Source: Nothophaeocryptopus gaeumannii (lineage: Eukaryota; Ascomycota; Dothideomycetes; Mycosphaerellales; Mycosphaerellaceae). From it: a DNA stretch of 64,000 nucleotides. Shown here piece by piece: positions 52,716-63,890 of the stretch. The translations under genes were made by a program, and so were the position numbers. A model generated the notes under the pieces. It was not told the origin of the DNA, did no database searches, and worked only from the letters and a program-made list of their open reading frames with translations. The stretch spans positions 1,481,501 through 1,545,500 of the forward strand of contig JASISA010000042.1 in the NCBI GenBank assembly GCA_031771865.1. The letters run 5' to 3'. The stretch's first letter is position 1. Each line of letters begins with the position of its first letter.

Positions 52716-54096
52716 ATGGCGCGAAAGGATCTTTTGGACTTGGACATAGCCATCATCGGCGCTGGTGAGCCTCAACCATTCTCTAGGTATTTCATATATC
52801 TAATAGTATCCAGGCATGGGCGGTCTGGCCACCGCATTGACTCTCGCAAAGAAAGGCTTCAAAAACATCAATGTCTACGAAACAGCCTCCAACCTCGGAT
52901 TCGTCGGGGCCGGTATACAATTAGCACCCAATATGGCACGAATACTAGACCGACTAGGTGTCTGGGCCGATATTGAGAAAGAAGCAGTCGACCTCAAGGA
53001 AACCAGCATCCGACAAGGATCCACAGACGCTGAGCTCGGCCATGTCGACCTCAGATATATTCGCTCTCAATACGAATACCCTCACATGGTCGGCCATCGA
53101 TCCTCCCTAGCCGGCTCCATGTACGAAGGCTGCAAACGAGAGCAAGGGATCAAATTTCACTTCCAAATCTCAGCAGGCGAAGTAAAGTCCTACGGCCCAG
53201 AACCAACCTTCGTCGCCATCCCTCGAAACGGCGAACCCTACGACATTAAATGCGATGTCCTACTCGCCTCCGACGGCGTCAAATCAACCGTCCGCGACCA
53301 ACTCCTCCGCCTCAAAAACATCGATGCCAAAATCATCGATACCGGTCAAGCCGCCTACAGAATCATGCTCACCCGCGAACAAATGGCCAACGATCCAGAG
53401 CTCATACAGTTGCTGGATAAGGAGGCCGTAACCCGCTGGATCGGCGAAAAACGCCATATAATAGCCTATCCCGTCTCCTCCAAACAAATCTACAACCTCT
53501 CCACCGTCCAACCGGACACAAACTTCGCCGCAGCCCCTTCCGCCACATACACAACCAAAGGTTCCAAACCAGAAATGCTCTCCGTCTTCTCCGATTTCAA
53601 CCCCATGGTCAAGAGAATGCTAGACCTCGTCCCGGACGGCGAAGTCTGCGAATGGAAACTCCGCGTCCACGAACCCCTACCCACCTGGATCGAAAGTAGC
53701 ACCGCTTTGGTGGGAGACGCATGCCACCCAACCCTCCCGCATCTCGCCCAGGGCGCCGCACAAGCCATCGAAGACGGCGCAGTCCTCGGCGTCGTCCTCT
53801 CCAAACTCCCCTCCACCACTCCAGAAGACATCCATCGCGCCCTAAAAGTCTACGAATCCGTGCGTCGTGAACGCGCATACAAACTCGTCGAATTAGCTGC
53901 TGCATCAGGAAGGGCATTGCACTTAGGTGATGGGAAAGCCAAGGAGGAGAGAGATGCGCAATTCAAGGCGCTGAAGGAAGGAAAAGGACCTGTGCCGGAT
54001 AAATGGGCAGATGCGGATGTGCAGAAAATTATCTACGGGAGTGATGTGATGAAGATTGCAGAAGAAGAATTTAATGAGACTTTTAAGAGGATGTAA
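52716..54096 (+). CDS. FAD-dependent aromatic monooxygenase (salicylate-hydroxylase-like)
   Basis: Two exons, 52716-52764 and 52814-54096, give 443 residues. The 49-nt intron (GTGAGC...TCCAG) falls inside the FAD fingerprint, and the spliced sequence IAIIGAGMGGLATALTLAKK restores GxGxxG. Further motifs: FVGAGIQLAPNMARILDRLGV, VLLASDGVKSTVRDQLL (the DG motif) and ALVGDACHPTLPHLAQGAAQAIEDG (the second FAD motif). Group A flavoprotein hydroxylases of this size attack phenolic acids such as salicylate, 6-hydroxynicotinate or related rings with NAD(P)H. The exact substrate is unknown. No signal peptide was seen, and the frame is intact. Confidence 0.94.
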
Positions 54097-54786
54097 GTAA
54101 GGCGGTGGGTGGGGTGTGTAGATGAGTTAGACGGATAGCTTATAGGTCAAAGATAGTCATGCAAACGAGATTGGTTTTGGCATCAAATGAATTCGAGCAT
54201 CTTCGTCAACACCGTTCTTTACCCGGTTGTCTATTATACACGAGAAGGACCTATCATCGTCCTCTCGTCCCCAGTCCCTCGGGGATATGCATCTCATCTC
54301 ATCTCATCCGCTATGGAATTCGCAGCCACAGATCTTCCATTTGTGTCCGATGTCCTGCCATCCAATCCGAGCAGTTCAAAGGTACTACGAGCCGATATGC
54401 CTGCAGTCCGTTTCTCGCTCTCCTGTCCTTCCGGCATACCCTCTATGCCAAACAACTGTCGATGTGCATCTTTCTTCCCGACTAACAAGAGCTCCTCGCA
54501 CGCCTGTATGGCATCGCGGCCTTCAGCGAGCTGTAATTCTTGTCCCCCGAAAAACAAGCCTCCGCTGGCTTCACGTTTCTGCATCAGGTTTTTGGAATCA
54601 GACCATAGCGTGCGTGGTTTCGTAAAGACACAGAGAAGAAAATGAGGTAGGTGTATGCGTCAATCGTCAAAAATGGTCGCAGCCCGCTTGCGAACGACGA
54701 GCCAGAGATCCAGAGGGATGATTGGCGACAGTATGTCGTGCAGTGAAGTCGGTCAGGAAGATGAAGTGCTTCTCCGGTTGGCCTTC
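54097..54786. other. Intergenic between convergent genes
   Basis: It separates the convergent 3' ends of the FAD monooxygenase and RhoGEF genes. A minus-strand frame at 54584-54294 (LFFGGQELQLAEGRDAIQAC) is somewhat protein-like but has no motif or good splice link. A short TCTCA repeat lies near 54290-54303. Confidence 0.4.
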
Positions 54787-57700
54787 CTAAGCTTCCTCGG
54801 ACAGGATGATGAAGTGTTGCTCCCAGATCCATCCAAGCTCGTTCACCGGATCATCTTGGTTCTTCGCAAGCCATAGCTCGCCCTTCTGCGCCACAACATC
54901 GAAGACTTCGCCTTGGACATACTGCAGATATGGGTAGCCACCCTCTTTGCGCGTCTTGTCGATGCTGAACTCGAACAAGCTGGCGCACACGAAGAGCACC
55001 TGCATGTCTTCAGGCGCGGCTCTGGCTGGAGATGGTGCGCGTTGCGGAGTGCCAATCTCTGGTGGAAGTGCCGAATTGAAGACACCAGAGAAGCGATGCT
55101 GGTCGAGCTGCTCGGGTGTAGGTCGAGCTGTGTAGTATGTGGCACCGGAGGTCGGTCGCCCACCACGCGCTTGATCGGTGCTTTGACGCGGGAAGTAACT
55201 CGCAGGTGGCAGGTCGCGTGAATCTGAAGTGGCAGGTCTGGCCATGGAGAACGATGAGTTGGACGTGTTGACGTTTGAGTTTGACCAGGGTCGCCCGGCA
55301 GATGCAGCGGAACCTGGGATTTGTGAGGCGGGCAAACGAGTCGACCTCGCTGAGTTCGACCGGATGCGAGATTCCGACGTTGGCGGCTGAGTCTCTGACC
55401 CTGGAGTGTAAAGACCGCTGTGTCGCCGGGTGTTCGGGTTCGTCGATGACTCGCTTCCGATGGAAAGTGTTCGTTTAGAGCCGTCCAGTGTCGAAGGTCT
55501 TCTCTTGCTCGACGAGGCCTCTGAGCCAGGGTCCACCAGCGTGGTCTGAGGAGAGAACGTCGGTTGCGGTGAGAGGAAGTGGGCGGTCTCGATCTTGAGA
55601 GTCCCATTGCAGATCGACAGTTGGTTGCATCTCTTCTCAATCTCCAGGAAGTCCGGGTTGAATGCAGGCTCAATCTGCTGAATACTAGCAGGGATGTCGG
55701 CAGCATCCAGAACAGGCCGGAGCTTTCTTTCCCATGTGTTCTGCCACTTCAGCTGAATGTCGATGAAGCAGTGCAAACAATTCTGCACGAGCTGTGCCGT
55801 CAGGCCATACAATCGGGGAAGGTCAAGTTTGAGCTGGTCGTTCAGCGCCTCGTAGACGTCCGAAGCTTCGACTGTCTTCTTGTCTGGCTTCTGCCCACGA
55901 CGTTCGTCCGACTTGCACTTGGCGTAATCCACAATCTTCTTCTTACGCTTGTTGATGGCGTTCTGCGGTCCTTCGTGCAGCTTGATACACTGAATCATAG
56001 GCGCGAGGACACGCTTCTGGACATCAGCTTTGTGTTCTCCAAAGGCGACCAGTGTGAGGTCACGGATTGTTTGTCCATATGTCCGCCACTTGCTCTCGAT
56101 CTCAGGTAGACTGCTTGTCGACATGTCTGTGAAGAGCTCGAGTGCGTTGGCGTAATTGTTGATGATCTCGATGGCGCGATCCGTCCGATGCATATAGTCT
56201 TGCACATCTCGCATGCAGATCTGCAATCTTATGAAATGACCTCCAAACTTGTGGGCAAGTTCATCGAACTCCGGATCCTGGAAAGCTTCCGCAATACCAA
56301 CACGCTCCTTCAGCTTCTCCGTACGACGTCCGAAGGCCTTGGCAAGACCGCTGCGCAGGTCTGAGTCTTTCCTCTTGCCGGGATTAACGATTTGGTCGAC
56401 TAGATCTGCCCGCTTCTTAGCCTCATTGATGCGCGTCAGCATGCTGATAGAATCCTTCGCCGCGCTCTTCAGATCCGCATGATCAGGATGGTCCGCTGGT
56501 GTGGTTTCCAGAAGCTGCTGCAGAAGCATCGGATATTTCGCAACACGCTGAGTTGGCTTGACGAGCAGTGAGTCGAGATCCCAGGCAGAAGTAATATCGC
56601 TGGCATTCGCGTGACACTCATCCAGCCAGCACTTCACAGTCGTTGTGGTCTGAATGGCCGACAGTCGCTGATTTGCCGCATCATGGTTTTTAAGGTACGC
56701 GCCATACACTTTCTCCATCTGTGGCAGGCTCATTAGGAAGGTTCGCCCAAGAGTCGTAGTCCGGTCCTTCTCATCATCGACCGCGTCGGCAAACGTGTTT
56801 GTTGTACCATCGCTTTGCGTTGTTGAGAAGCTTCCTCTCTTGTTCATCCACCGCTGCTGCTTTGGAGGGCTGTAGACTTGGGAAGCAGCCTTCCGCATGT
56901 CATCGTAGAACTGCAAAGCAAACCTCTCCACCTCATCACAGTTTCCAAAGAGCACCTTCTTGTCTGCAGGATCTACAAGCTCGGGCGTGCAGGTGGCCTT
57001 GTAGATGTCTTCGATGATCTTGAGATCCTGATGATAGGTATTCTCAGTATCCAGCAATTCTTTGATGATGTGCCTCCGCTTCAGCAAACGTTTCTGCTCA
57101 GGCCCAGGTGACACTGTTTTCCGCAAGGCATTCTCAGTCCCAGTATCCATTGAACCGACCCTCGTAGACTCCCCAAAAGATGTCATCGACTGCGAATTCG
57201 GCAGTGGTACGCGTTGGCTATCAACCGAAGGCCGCGAAGATCCCGAAGGTCCCCATTTTGGGAATCTCGGTGAGAGGTCGCTCGACCCACGCTCTGAGTA
57301 CGCTTTCGCTGATGCGAGATCGGGCAGTGTGAATGTTGCTTTGACTGTCCCAGGTGGTGGAGGGGGCGGAGCGTGTGAAGGCAGTGGCGGCGCAGTCACT
57401 GAGGTGGGCGACTGACGCATCTGCGAATCCGACATACTCGCGCGGTCACCTGCTGCTTGAATCTCCTGGAGATCCAGCTGACCGCCCGTCGATATCCTGA
57501 GACCGGCCTCGTTCAGATTGGGAGGGAATATTGCGCTGCCAGGACCAGTACTTGATTGCGGAGTGTACCCAACATCTTTTGGGGGAGGCGGAGGTGGAGT
57601 TCCATCATCCTCTGGCGCAAACGGATCTTCGCTTGCTCCTGAGTGCTGACGTTCCCACGCTTCATCCGCCTTACGAATTTTGGCCTCAAAATCGTCATCC

Positions 57701-60609
57701 TCTTGATCTTGTTGAGCATCGCTGCCATATACTATAACGGTACCTGGCTGGAAACTTCCGTCCAAAGGAGGCGTGTCGGGCGTGACAAGAGGCATCCTGT
57801 AAGTATCGGGCTGCAGCAGCAGCTTCTCAGGTGAGCGCCTCCGGTTAGGCTGGCTGGTGAGTATGCTATCGAGCAGGCTCTGGATCATGTTCGCATCCGA
57901 TCCGCCATTCGCCGAAATTCGATGCAAGTCCACCGTGTGGTTCTGCATTTCTTCGAGCATCTCGGTGGTGAGAGTACCTGTGCTTTGGTAGTACTCCAGC
58001 ACTCGCGAGATCGTGCGATTGGTGTCCAAATTCTCCTCATCCTGTTCTTTGGCGGCATCAGGGTGGAATACGGTTGGCCGAAGTGTGTCGTCCCTCTTCA
58101 AGAACTTGCGCGGCGTCGTGACTCCTTCAGATTCTGGGAAATCAGCGTGCGCGTCTGTTGGCGATTCCATAAAGCCATTAGAAGTGAAAGCCTGACGATT
58201 GTACTCCTGTGCGCGCAGCTCATCATCATCGGCAGATGGATTTTGCGCATTGAATTGGTTCTCCGCATTCTGGGCCCACGATTCCGCATGGTGCCCAATG
58301 TTTGGGTCATCATCGAGCATAATACGAATTGAACCTTGGTCGCCTCCCAAGTCATGGTCAAGCCCCCACTTATCACCAAGATCACTGGGACTGTCGTTCG
58401 CAGAAGCACTGTCCTCTGCAAATTCAGTCCCTGTGTTACTGGCGGATGATTCGCTGCGTTCACGCATACGCATCACGTTGTCCAGCACGCTCGGACTTTG
58501 AACCTCTTCACCAGAAACATCGTGGCTGGTTTCGATTTCGGGAGGCGGCGCGGTGTTCTTGGTTGGCGGTTGGTAGGTTGCGGCAGCGAGTAGCACGGGA
58601 GCATCGTGTGATTCTGAATAGGGAGTCTGGGACGTTGATGCCGCACCGGGCCGCCCAAGTACCGGAGAATCGTCTTCAAACATTGTGCGATCAGTTTGAC
58701 TGGTCAGCGGCTCTTTGACTGCATTTGGAGGTTCCAGTAGTTCCGTAGTCTCAACACTCAATGCACGCGCATGGCCGCCAGCTGCAGCCGATGTTTCTCG
58801 TGCGCCATTCTCTTTCACTACACCGCCGTTGTCAAGTGGCTGTTCAGCGCCAGAAGATGCCTGTTCCTGCGAGTCGAATTTATTGGATAGCGCGCTTGAG
58901 GTCTCCCGCCTCTGGCTCCTCGACTGACTCCGCGAGACACTTCTCACGCTATCCTGCGCATCGCTCGATTTCAAACTAGCTGTGATCGCCCTTTGTATTC
59001 TTTGCCTTCGCTCCTCAAAGTTGATCTTGGCCAACTCTGGAATCTTCCTCCTAGACCGCTCCTTTTGAGGATCGTACGGTTTCCCCAACCACTGCTCGCT
59101 TGGCCTTCTCCCGTCTCTGGCATTCGCGTTCGGATTTTGGAACCGCTCTGCAGCCCGGGAACGGCTGGCGGAGGTTGTTGCTGAGCTGACGGGCTGCCTA
59201 GGCCGTGACGAGCGCAAAGGCGGGGACGTGACGGGGAGTGGTACGACTTTCGCGGAAAGTGATGGATTGTTCGAAGCGGTGTTTATGTTCGGCGGGTGAT
59301 ATCGACTTCGTGAGGTCGGGGTGGTGTTCTCTTTCCCCTTCGCTTGTGCAGCTCGCGTTGGAGACTTGGAAATCTTCCTCGCATGATTGGAGAGTGCGGA
59401 TGCGGATCGTGAGTATGGCAGATTGTTTGAAGAGCCAGTGGAATCAATGGACTGTCGTCGGCTGTTACTAACAGGTATCTTCGAGAGCGGAGGTGAAGTT
59501 GCCTTTTGTCTCGCTACTCGTGTGCCCGAATCTGGAGGGGTCGGGTACAGCGCTGGTGCACTTTGAACGCCGAGATTGTGCATGCTCGGCACAGCTTGTG
59601 GCGCCTGTGATCTCAGAGCGTCCATGTCGCTGCGGCTGCGTTTGTGGCTGAGATTTTGGTATGCACGCGGTAGTAATGGCATAGAAATGTTCTGCTGCGA
59701 CTGACTTCGTCCATGCCCCAATGCCAATGCTCCTTCACTCCCTCGCCGTGTCCTCTCAAATGTAGGCATTGCGTAGTTTCCCAAGTCGAAATTGCCATTC
59801 CACTGCCCGTCGGCGGTGATCTCGCCAAACAAAGGTCTCGAATTCGCTTGCTTGCTGGGTGATCTCGGTCGCTTCGGGCTGAATGCGGCGTGAGGTTGGC
59901 TGCGCGTGGTTCGGTTGGTGCTGAAGGTGGTACCGGATGAGAAGGAATTGTTGCTCTCAAACGAGGTCGCGGGCGTATTCCAAGACAACTTATGCATGTG
60001 CGTATGCGTGTGTCCCGGCCGCTTTTTCTGCAGTCTCGTCCTGTCTTTGCCCTCCCCACTCGAAGCGCTGACGGGCGACTTGGGCGCTGCGATGGTTTTG
60101 CTCGGTACTGGATATCGGTATCGTTCCCGGCTCGTGTTGACGGTGAGGGGTGAGTTGGCAGAATCGAGGGGAGCGGCGCTGCGGTCGAACCTGTTCGCCA
60201 TGTCCTTGACGGTGCCCGGTGGCCGTGACGGTAGCAGTACCGGGTTAGACCGCACGCTGTGTAGAGAGGCGGCTGGGCCAGAAGCGGAGCGAAGCTGAAC
60301 GCGGCCAGTTCCGGCAGCAAGAGGCAGGGCCGAGCGTGTGGTTGATAATATGGGTGAGTTGGCAGCTGCAGGTGGTGCAGACCCATTCGTCTCGGGCAGA
60401 GCTTCTACCGCTCCCGCTGCAGAGCCGTGGTCGACTCGCTCCACCGATGCGGCGTAGTCACCTGGATGCTGGGCGTAGAAGTGCCTGTCGCTGACGGGCC
60501 CGCTCATGGTGTCGGCCACCGGCGGCGGGAGGTGCTGGTCGTCGGTGATGTGTTGGTAGTGCTGGGCGCGATGCCAGCGCGTGCGGGAGTCGCTGTCTGC
60601 TGCCTCCAT
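54787..60609 (-). CDS. Rho guanine-nucleotide exchange factor with DH, BAR and SH3 domains
   Basis: A single exon of 1940 residues; an alternative start is Met35. Residues 1-1150 are Ser/Pro-rich, mostly disordered, with proline runs (PPPPPP). The DH domain is at about 1178-1403: RRHIIKELLDTENTYHQDLKI, DLDSLLVKPTQRVAKYPMLL. A BAR domain follows at about 1440-1665 (FGGHFIRLQICMRDVQDYMH, YANALELFTDMS, LPRLYGLTAQLVQNCLHCF). After another Ser-rich linker an SH3 domain ends the protein (VLFVCASLFEFSID, YLQYVQGEVFDVV, GELWLAKNQDD, GWIWEQHF). DH-BAR-SH3 is the order of Tuba/DNMBP-type GEFs, which activate Rho/Cdc42 at curved membranes. A PH domain after DH is not apparent, as expected when BAR replaces it. 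A likely role is polarity or septation. Confidence 0.95.
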   Translation of the reverse strand: MEAADSDSRTRWHRAQHYQHITDDQHLPPPVADTMSGPVSDRHFYAQHPGDYAASVERVDHGSAAGAVEALPETNGSAPPAAANSPILSTTRSALPLAAGTGRVQLRSASGPAASLHSVRSNPVLLPSRPPGTVKDMANRFDRSAAPLDSANSPLTVNTSRERYRYPVPSKTIAAPKSPVSASSGEGKDRTRLQKKRPGHTHTHMHKLSWNTPATSFESNNSFSSGTTFSTNRTTRSQPHAAFSPKRPRSPSKQANSRPLFGEITADGQWNGNFDLGNYAMPTFERTRRGSEGALALGHGRSQSQQNISMPLLPRAYQNLSHKRSRSDMDALRSQAPQAVPSMHNLGVQSAPALYPTPPDSGTRVARQKATSPPLSKIPVSNSRRQSIDSTGSSNNLPYSRSASALSNHARKISKSPTRAAQAKGKENTTPTSRSRYHPPNINTASNNPSLSAKVVPLPVTSPPLRSSRPRQPVSSATTSASRSRAAERFQNPNANARDGRRPSEQWLGKPYDPQKERSRRKIPELAKINFEERRQRIQRAITASLKSSDAQDSVRSVSRSQSRSQRRETSSALSNKFDSQEQASSGAEQPLDNGGVVKENGARETSAAAGGHARALSVETTELLEPPNAVKEPLTSQTDRTMFEDDSPVLGRPGAASTSQTPYSESHDAPVLLAAATYQPPTKNTAPPPEIETSHDVSGEEVQSPSVLDNVMRMRERSESSASNTGTEFAEDSASANDSPSDLGDKWGLDHDLGGDQGSIRIMLDDDPNIGHHAESWAQNAENQFNAQNPSADDDELRAQEYNRQAFTSNGFMESPTDAHADFPESEGVTTPRKFLKRDDTLRPTVFHPDAAKEQDEENLDTNRTISRVLEYYQSTGTLTTEMLEEMQNHTVDLHRISANGGSDANMIQSLLDSILTSQPNRRRSPEKLLLQPDTYRMPLVTPDTPPLDGSFQPGTVIVYGSDAQQDQEDDDFEAKIRKADEAWERQHSGASEDPFAPEDDGTPPPPPPKDVGYTPQSSTGPGSAIFPPNLNEAGLRISTGGQLDLQEIQAAGDRASMSDSQMRQSPTSVTAPPLPSHAPPPPPPGTVKATFTLPDLASAKAYSERGSSDLSPRFPKWGPSGSSRPSVDSQRVPLPNSQSMTSFGESTRVGSMDTGTENALRKTVSPGPEQKRLLKRRHIIKELLDTENTYHQDLKIIEDIYKATCTPELVDPADKKVLFGNCDEVERFALQFYDDMRKAASQVYSPPKQQRWMNKRGSFSTTQSDGTTNTFADAVDDEKDRTTTLGRTFLMSLPQMEKVYGAYLKNHDAANQRLSAIQTTTTVKCWLDECHANASDITSAWDLDSLLVKPTQRVAKYPMLLQQLLETTPADHPDHADLKSAAKDSISMLTRINEAKKRADLVDQIVNPGKRKDSDLRSGLAKAFGRRTEKLKERVGIAEAFQDPEFDELAHKFGGHFIRLQICMRDVQDYMHRTDRAIEIINNYANALELFTDMSTSSLPEIESKWRTYGQTIRDLTLVAFGEHKADVQKRVLAPMIQCIKLHEGPQNAINKRKKKIVDYAKCKSDERRGQKPDKKTVEASDVYEALNDQLKLDLPRLYGLTAQLVQNCLHCFIDIQLKWQNTWERKLRPVLDAADIPASIQQIEPAFNPDFLEIEKRCNQLSICNGTLKIETAHFLSPQPTFSPQTTLVDPGSEASSSKRRPSTLDGSKRTLSIGSESSTNPNTRRHSGLYTPGSETQPPTSESRIRSNSARSTRLPASQIPGSAASAGRPWSNSNVNTSNSSFSMARPATSDSRDLPPASYFPRQSTDQARGGRPTSGATYYTARPTPEQLDQHRFSGVFNSALPPEIGTPQRAPSPARAAPEDMQVLFVCASLFEFSIDKTRKEGGYPYLQYVQGEVFDVVAQKGELWLAKNQDDPVNELGWIWEQHFIILSEEA

Positions 60610-62535
60610 TCATCGCATAGTCATGGTGGTGTGTGCACTTTTCCGGCTGGCACTGTGCAGAGAGCCCAAGGTCGCTGTTCCTGGTCGCTGCGCTGTCTGA
60701 TGCTCTGTGCGCGACAAGGCAAGGGCAGATCTGGAGACCTTAGATTGACTGCCCGGGCCGCGCGTTGGTCGTGGTCCGAATGTGGAAACTGCGAAGGGCT
60801 CCTTTTTCGCGTGTGTGCGGCGGTGTTCGCGTCACGGTATCCAACAGTACACACAGTCACTGCGGTGTCAAACAGAGTTCTGCAGAGAGAGACGTAGATA
60901 GGCGTAGATAGAGGGACGTTGGATGTGTTGGCGACACGAAAGACACGAACGACTTGCTAGGAGGTAGGGCCGAGCGACCGGGGTGAGGGTGAGGATGCTT
61001 GCACTGTGCTTGGAAGGCGCTGCAACTTCCGCAGCGAGCGTAAGCAACTTCCGCAGCGAGCATAAGCAACTTCCGCAGTGAGCGTAAACGTGAAGTGCCT
61101 CGCTGGGTGAGGTACTTCGTAGTGAGGCTGACTCACGGGAGCAATTCAAGGCAAGGTATCCAAGTTCGGCCTGCCAACTTCTTGAACGCTTCCTTGTCCC
61201 TTTCCCTTGATCTTCGGCTCGGCCCAACACCCTGTTCACTCCCTGAGAATCTCGATAGAATGAAATCATATATCAACAGCTGCATCCCTGCCATGAACAG
61301 CCCTCTCCTCCGCCCTATCACCTTCTTATCCGCGGCCTCACTTCGCTGTACAGACCATTCACATTTCAGCCACAATCCAGAGGTTCCAGACGCCAAAGCC
61401 GTTATCCCGGCCATCTGACGACGAATGATGCATCGCGACCTCCAGGAACCCCGAGCGCTACCGCCGGGGGGGACAGGTCGCTGTGCACGCGGCCGCGCCT
61501 ACACCTGCATAAGCGTTTGATGTGGACTGTATTCCCCGACGCCTGGAAGAAAAATGACAGGCAAGGCTGCATCGCACCGCGTCCATACCATGGTTCGACG
61601 TCGAATTACTCCTTTCATCAGATTCAAGCTCGTCCAACCGCCGGACGAAGCTGTGCCCTTGCAGCGTACTTTGCAGTCACCGTGAAACCACAACGCTCAA
61701 AGACCGAACATGACGTGCGACAACCGGACATCGTTTGCGCGAGGACGCGGTTGCCAGACCTGGACTATTGCGATCGCGGTATCATTGGTCGCCTCGAATG
61801 ACAGTGGACAGCACTCAGTTCGCTGATGGAAACTCCGACCTCAGAAGCTCAGGCAGCTGAACGAGTAGTGAAGCCGGAACATCTGATGCAAGTGTCCTTG
61901 AAGCGATCGAAGCCGTGGCCGATCCGGCAGAGTTACCTGTCCACAACTGTTTCGCGACCTGGATGGATACTGCTCGATACTACGAATAGGTACTTTGAGA
62001 GCAAGGGAGCTGGCCACATGGAGCTATGGACAGGCCTGGTCTGATCACTACTGCAGCCCTCCAGCGTGCAAGACGCCCTTACTTAATCTTCAATGTAAAC
62101 AATGCATCAACAATACAGTGACTGCCGGTAGCTGTTAGGGACTCGCGCCCTAATAGACAAAACGATCCTTCAGGTACCATCGGACAAGACTCCGCTGAAT
62201 CATGATCATAATCGGACATTGGATACCCTTCATAGGCAGGGCTCGAAGAGCTTCACTGTGAAGTAAGCGCTTATGAATCTCTACAGCAACCGCACAGCGA
62301 GATATTCACTCTCGAGCTTTGCGAACGAGGAAGTCCTGATGAGAACTCCCCAAAACGATCGGCGCATCGATCACCCTGGCGGCACGGTCTCACAATTGCC
62401 ACGACCTGTCAACGACGTGTCTCATGCAAGGTCTCGCCCTGTTTGTTGTTCACACAATATACAGTCACCAATCACAAGTTTGCGTCTTTTGGCTTTTTGG
62501 CAAAAGTCGACACCTCCGCAACGATCGATTATAGA
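60610..62535. other. Gene-poor region upstream of RhoGEF
   Basis: No gene is recognised in 1.9 kb. Many frames of 60-130 codons overlap on both strands without motifs. It holds the RhoGEF promoter and long 5' leader, the 22-bp repeat array (61022-61087), and a small hairpin TTAGGG-N7-CCCTAA at 62135-62153. Confidence 0.45.
61022..61087. repeat. 22-bp tandem repeat, 3 copies
   Basis: Three adjacent copies of a 22-bp unit (GCAACTTCCGC then AGCGAGCGTAA) occur. The second copy has one G-to-A change and the third one C-to-T change. It lies about 415 bp upstream of the RhoGEF start codon. Confidence 0.9.
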
Positions 62536-62840
62536 ATAATCACATATGAACCTGCTTCAAAACACTCTATATTTTGAGTAAAGCGTCTAATGCTTATATC
62601 TTTGGCTTAGGAAAGTAGAATACGGCGACTTCGTTGCGCCACTAAGGTAAGGAAGTTATCGAAGTCTTCCTTAAATCGTAGTATTCACTCGTAAATTTAG
62701 CATTTTTAAAGAGTCCCTCTATTTTCGAGCTCTATAATATGTTTATACCTCGAAAGTAGAATTAACACTCTATACGAAGATTATAGAGCGTATAAAGATC
62801 TCGTAGAAGGGAGCATATTATATCGTGTCATCTTAAGAAG
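62536..62840. other. AT-rich island, probable degraded repeat
   Basis: This 300-bp stretch is visibly richer in A+T than all flanking sequence. It is dense in TTATA, TATA and TAGAAT steps and has no open frames of note. Repeated short phrases (CGAAAGTAGAATTAA / GGAAAGTAGAATACG; CACTCTATA twice) hint at a repeat mutated by RIP. No element type could be recognised. Confidence 0.45.
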
Positions 62841-63890
62841 TTGATGCGGAAACGCAGATCGAAAGAAGCCGGTTTTGCGGTAAATTGCGACAAGACGCAA
62901 ACTTATGACCTAGTACAATACTCGTACGCATCGGGTCAACAGTCCAACCTACAACCTCACTGCCGTTCTCATAGCTTTAGTCGTGGTACACAGTAGTTCT
63001 GGAGAAGAGCTCATGGGTAGGGGTGCATAGTAGGGTAGGAGGCTCAGAGTTCTCGGTCCGCTTGTGGGAAGACAAGCGGCTCGCGATGGCCGTTGATCGA
63101 GATCCTGCTCCCACACGGGTGAGTTGCCATGTTCGTGTACGTCTCGTGGCCGAATAGCAGCGGTTCCCAGACTGCATTTTAATTCAGGGTCGAGCCCGTC
63201 AAAGTTGAGTCTGAGGTTCATGGTATGTGAAATCCAAAACATGCCAAAATATGGATCCCCTGGTGCAGGCTGAGACAATGAGATTGGTTTCATCTCTGGC
63301 AGTTGTCTGCATGTTTTTAGAAAGAGATACACTGAGAGGCAGCTGCCGGTATGAGGCGTCTGAGATGGAATACTCACTTTAGGTAGGTCGAACTAGGAGA
63401 GTGACAGTCTTGGCGCTGAGCACACCCGCGCTGTCCCCTTTTGGTTGTCTCCCCCTTGAGTGAGTCTAGATGCTAATCCTCACAGAGAAAATCACGAGTT
63501 TAGTAGCTGATACAATGATGCCCATCCAGCTCTCCAGCGTGACAGTGAGCGGCGGCCCGAAGTGGGTGAATGGGTGTGTGATGCATCTAAACTGTCAAGT
63601 CAATAACCCAACCTGCAAGTTCTGTTCGGGATTATCTCTGCCATGTAGCTGACTGAGCTGAAGGACACATGCTCCTTACGCTCCAGAGACCACTCTATAC
63701 AAGGTATGACTTCTCGCCTTCTGCATCCTGATTGCCCGCATTCTCGACCTAGCGACATGGAAGCGGGAAATGAAAGCAAGAAAATGTAGAGAGTGCCTCA
63801 TATCCTCTCGCGCAGAGACGGTAATCAAAAGCTACCGAAACGCATCGGTGGTCCATCTCGAAGCTATACCGAAGCCCAAAGAGAGGTCTT
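62841..63890. other. Intergenic, no confident gene
   Basis: A 142-codon minus-strand frame (63377-62949) contains DPYFGMFWISHTMNLRLNFDG but no recognisable family. It may be a fragment of a decayed gene or chance. Nothing else was seen. Confidence 0.35.

Noticed and set aside
54294..54584. Minus-strand frame LFFGGQELQLAEGRDAIQAC
   Set aside because: It looks slightly protein-like, but it is short, lies downstream of the complete SH3 end of RhoGEF, and has no supporting splice sites or motif.
62135..62153. TTAGGG-N7-CCCTAA hairpin as telomere-related or RNA element
   Set aside because: A single six-base inverted pair is weak, and there is no telomeric array or RNA-gene context.
62949..63377. 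142-codon minus-strand frame
   Set aside because: No recognisable domain and no clear coding bias. It is mentioned only as content of the intergenic region.
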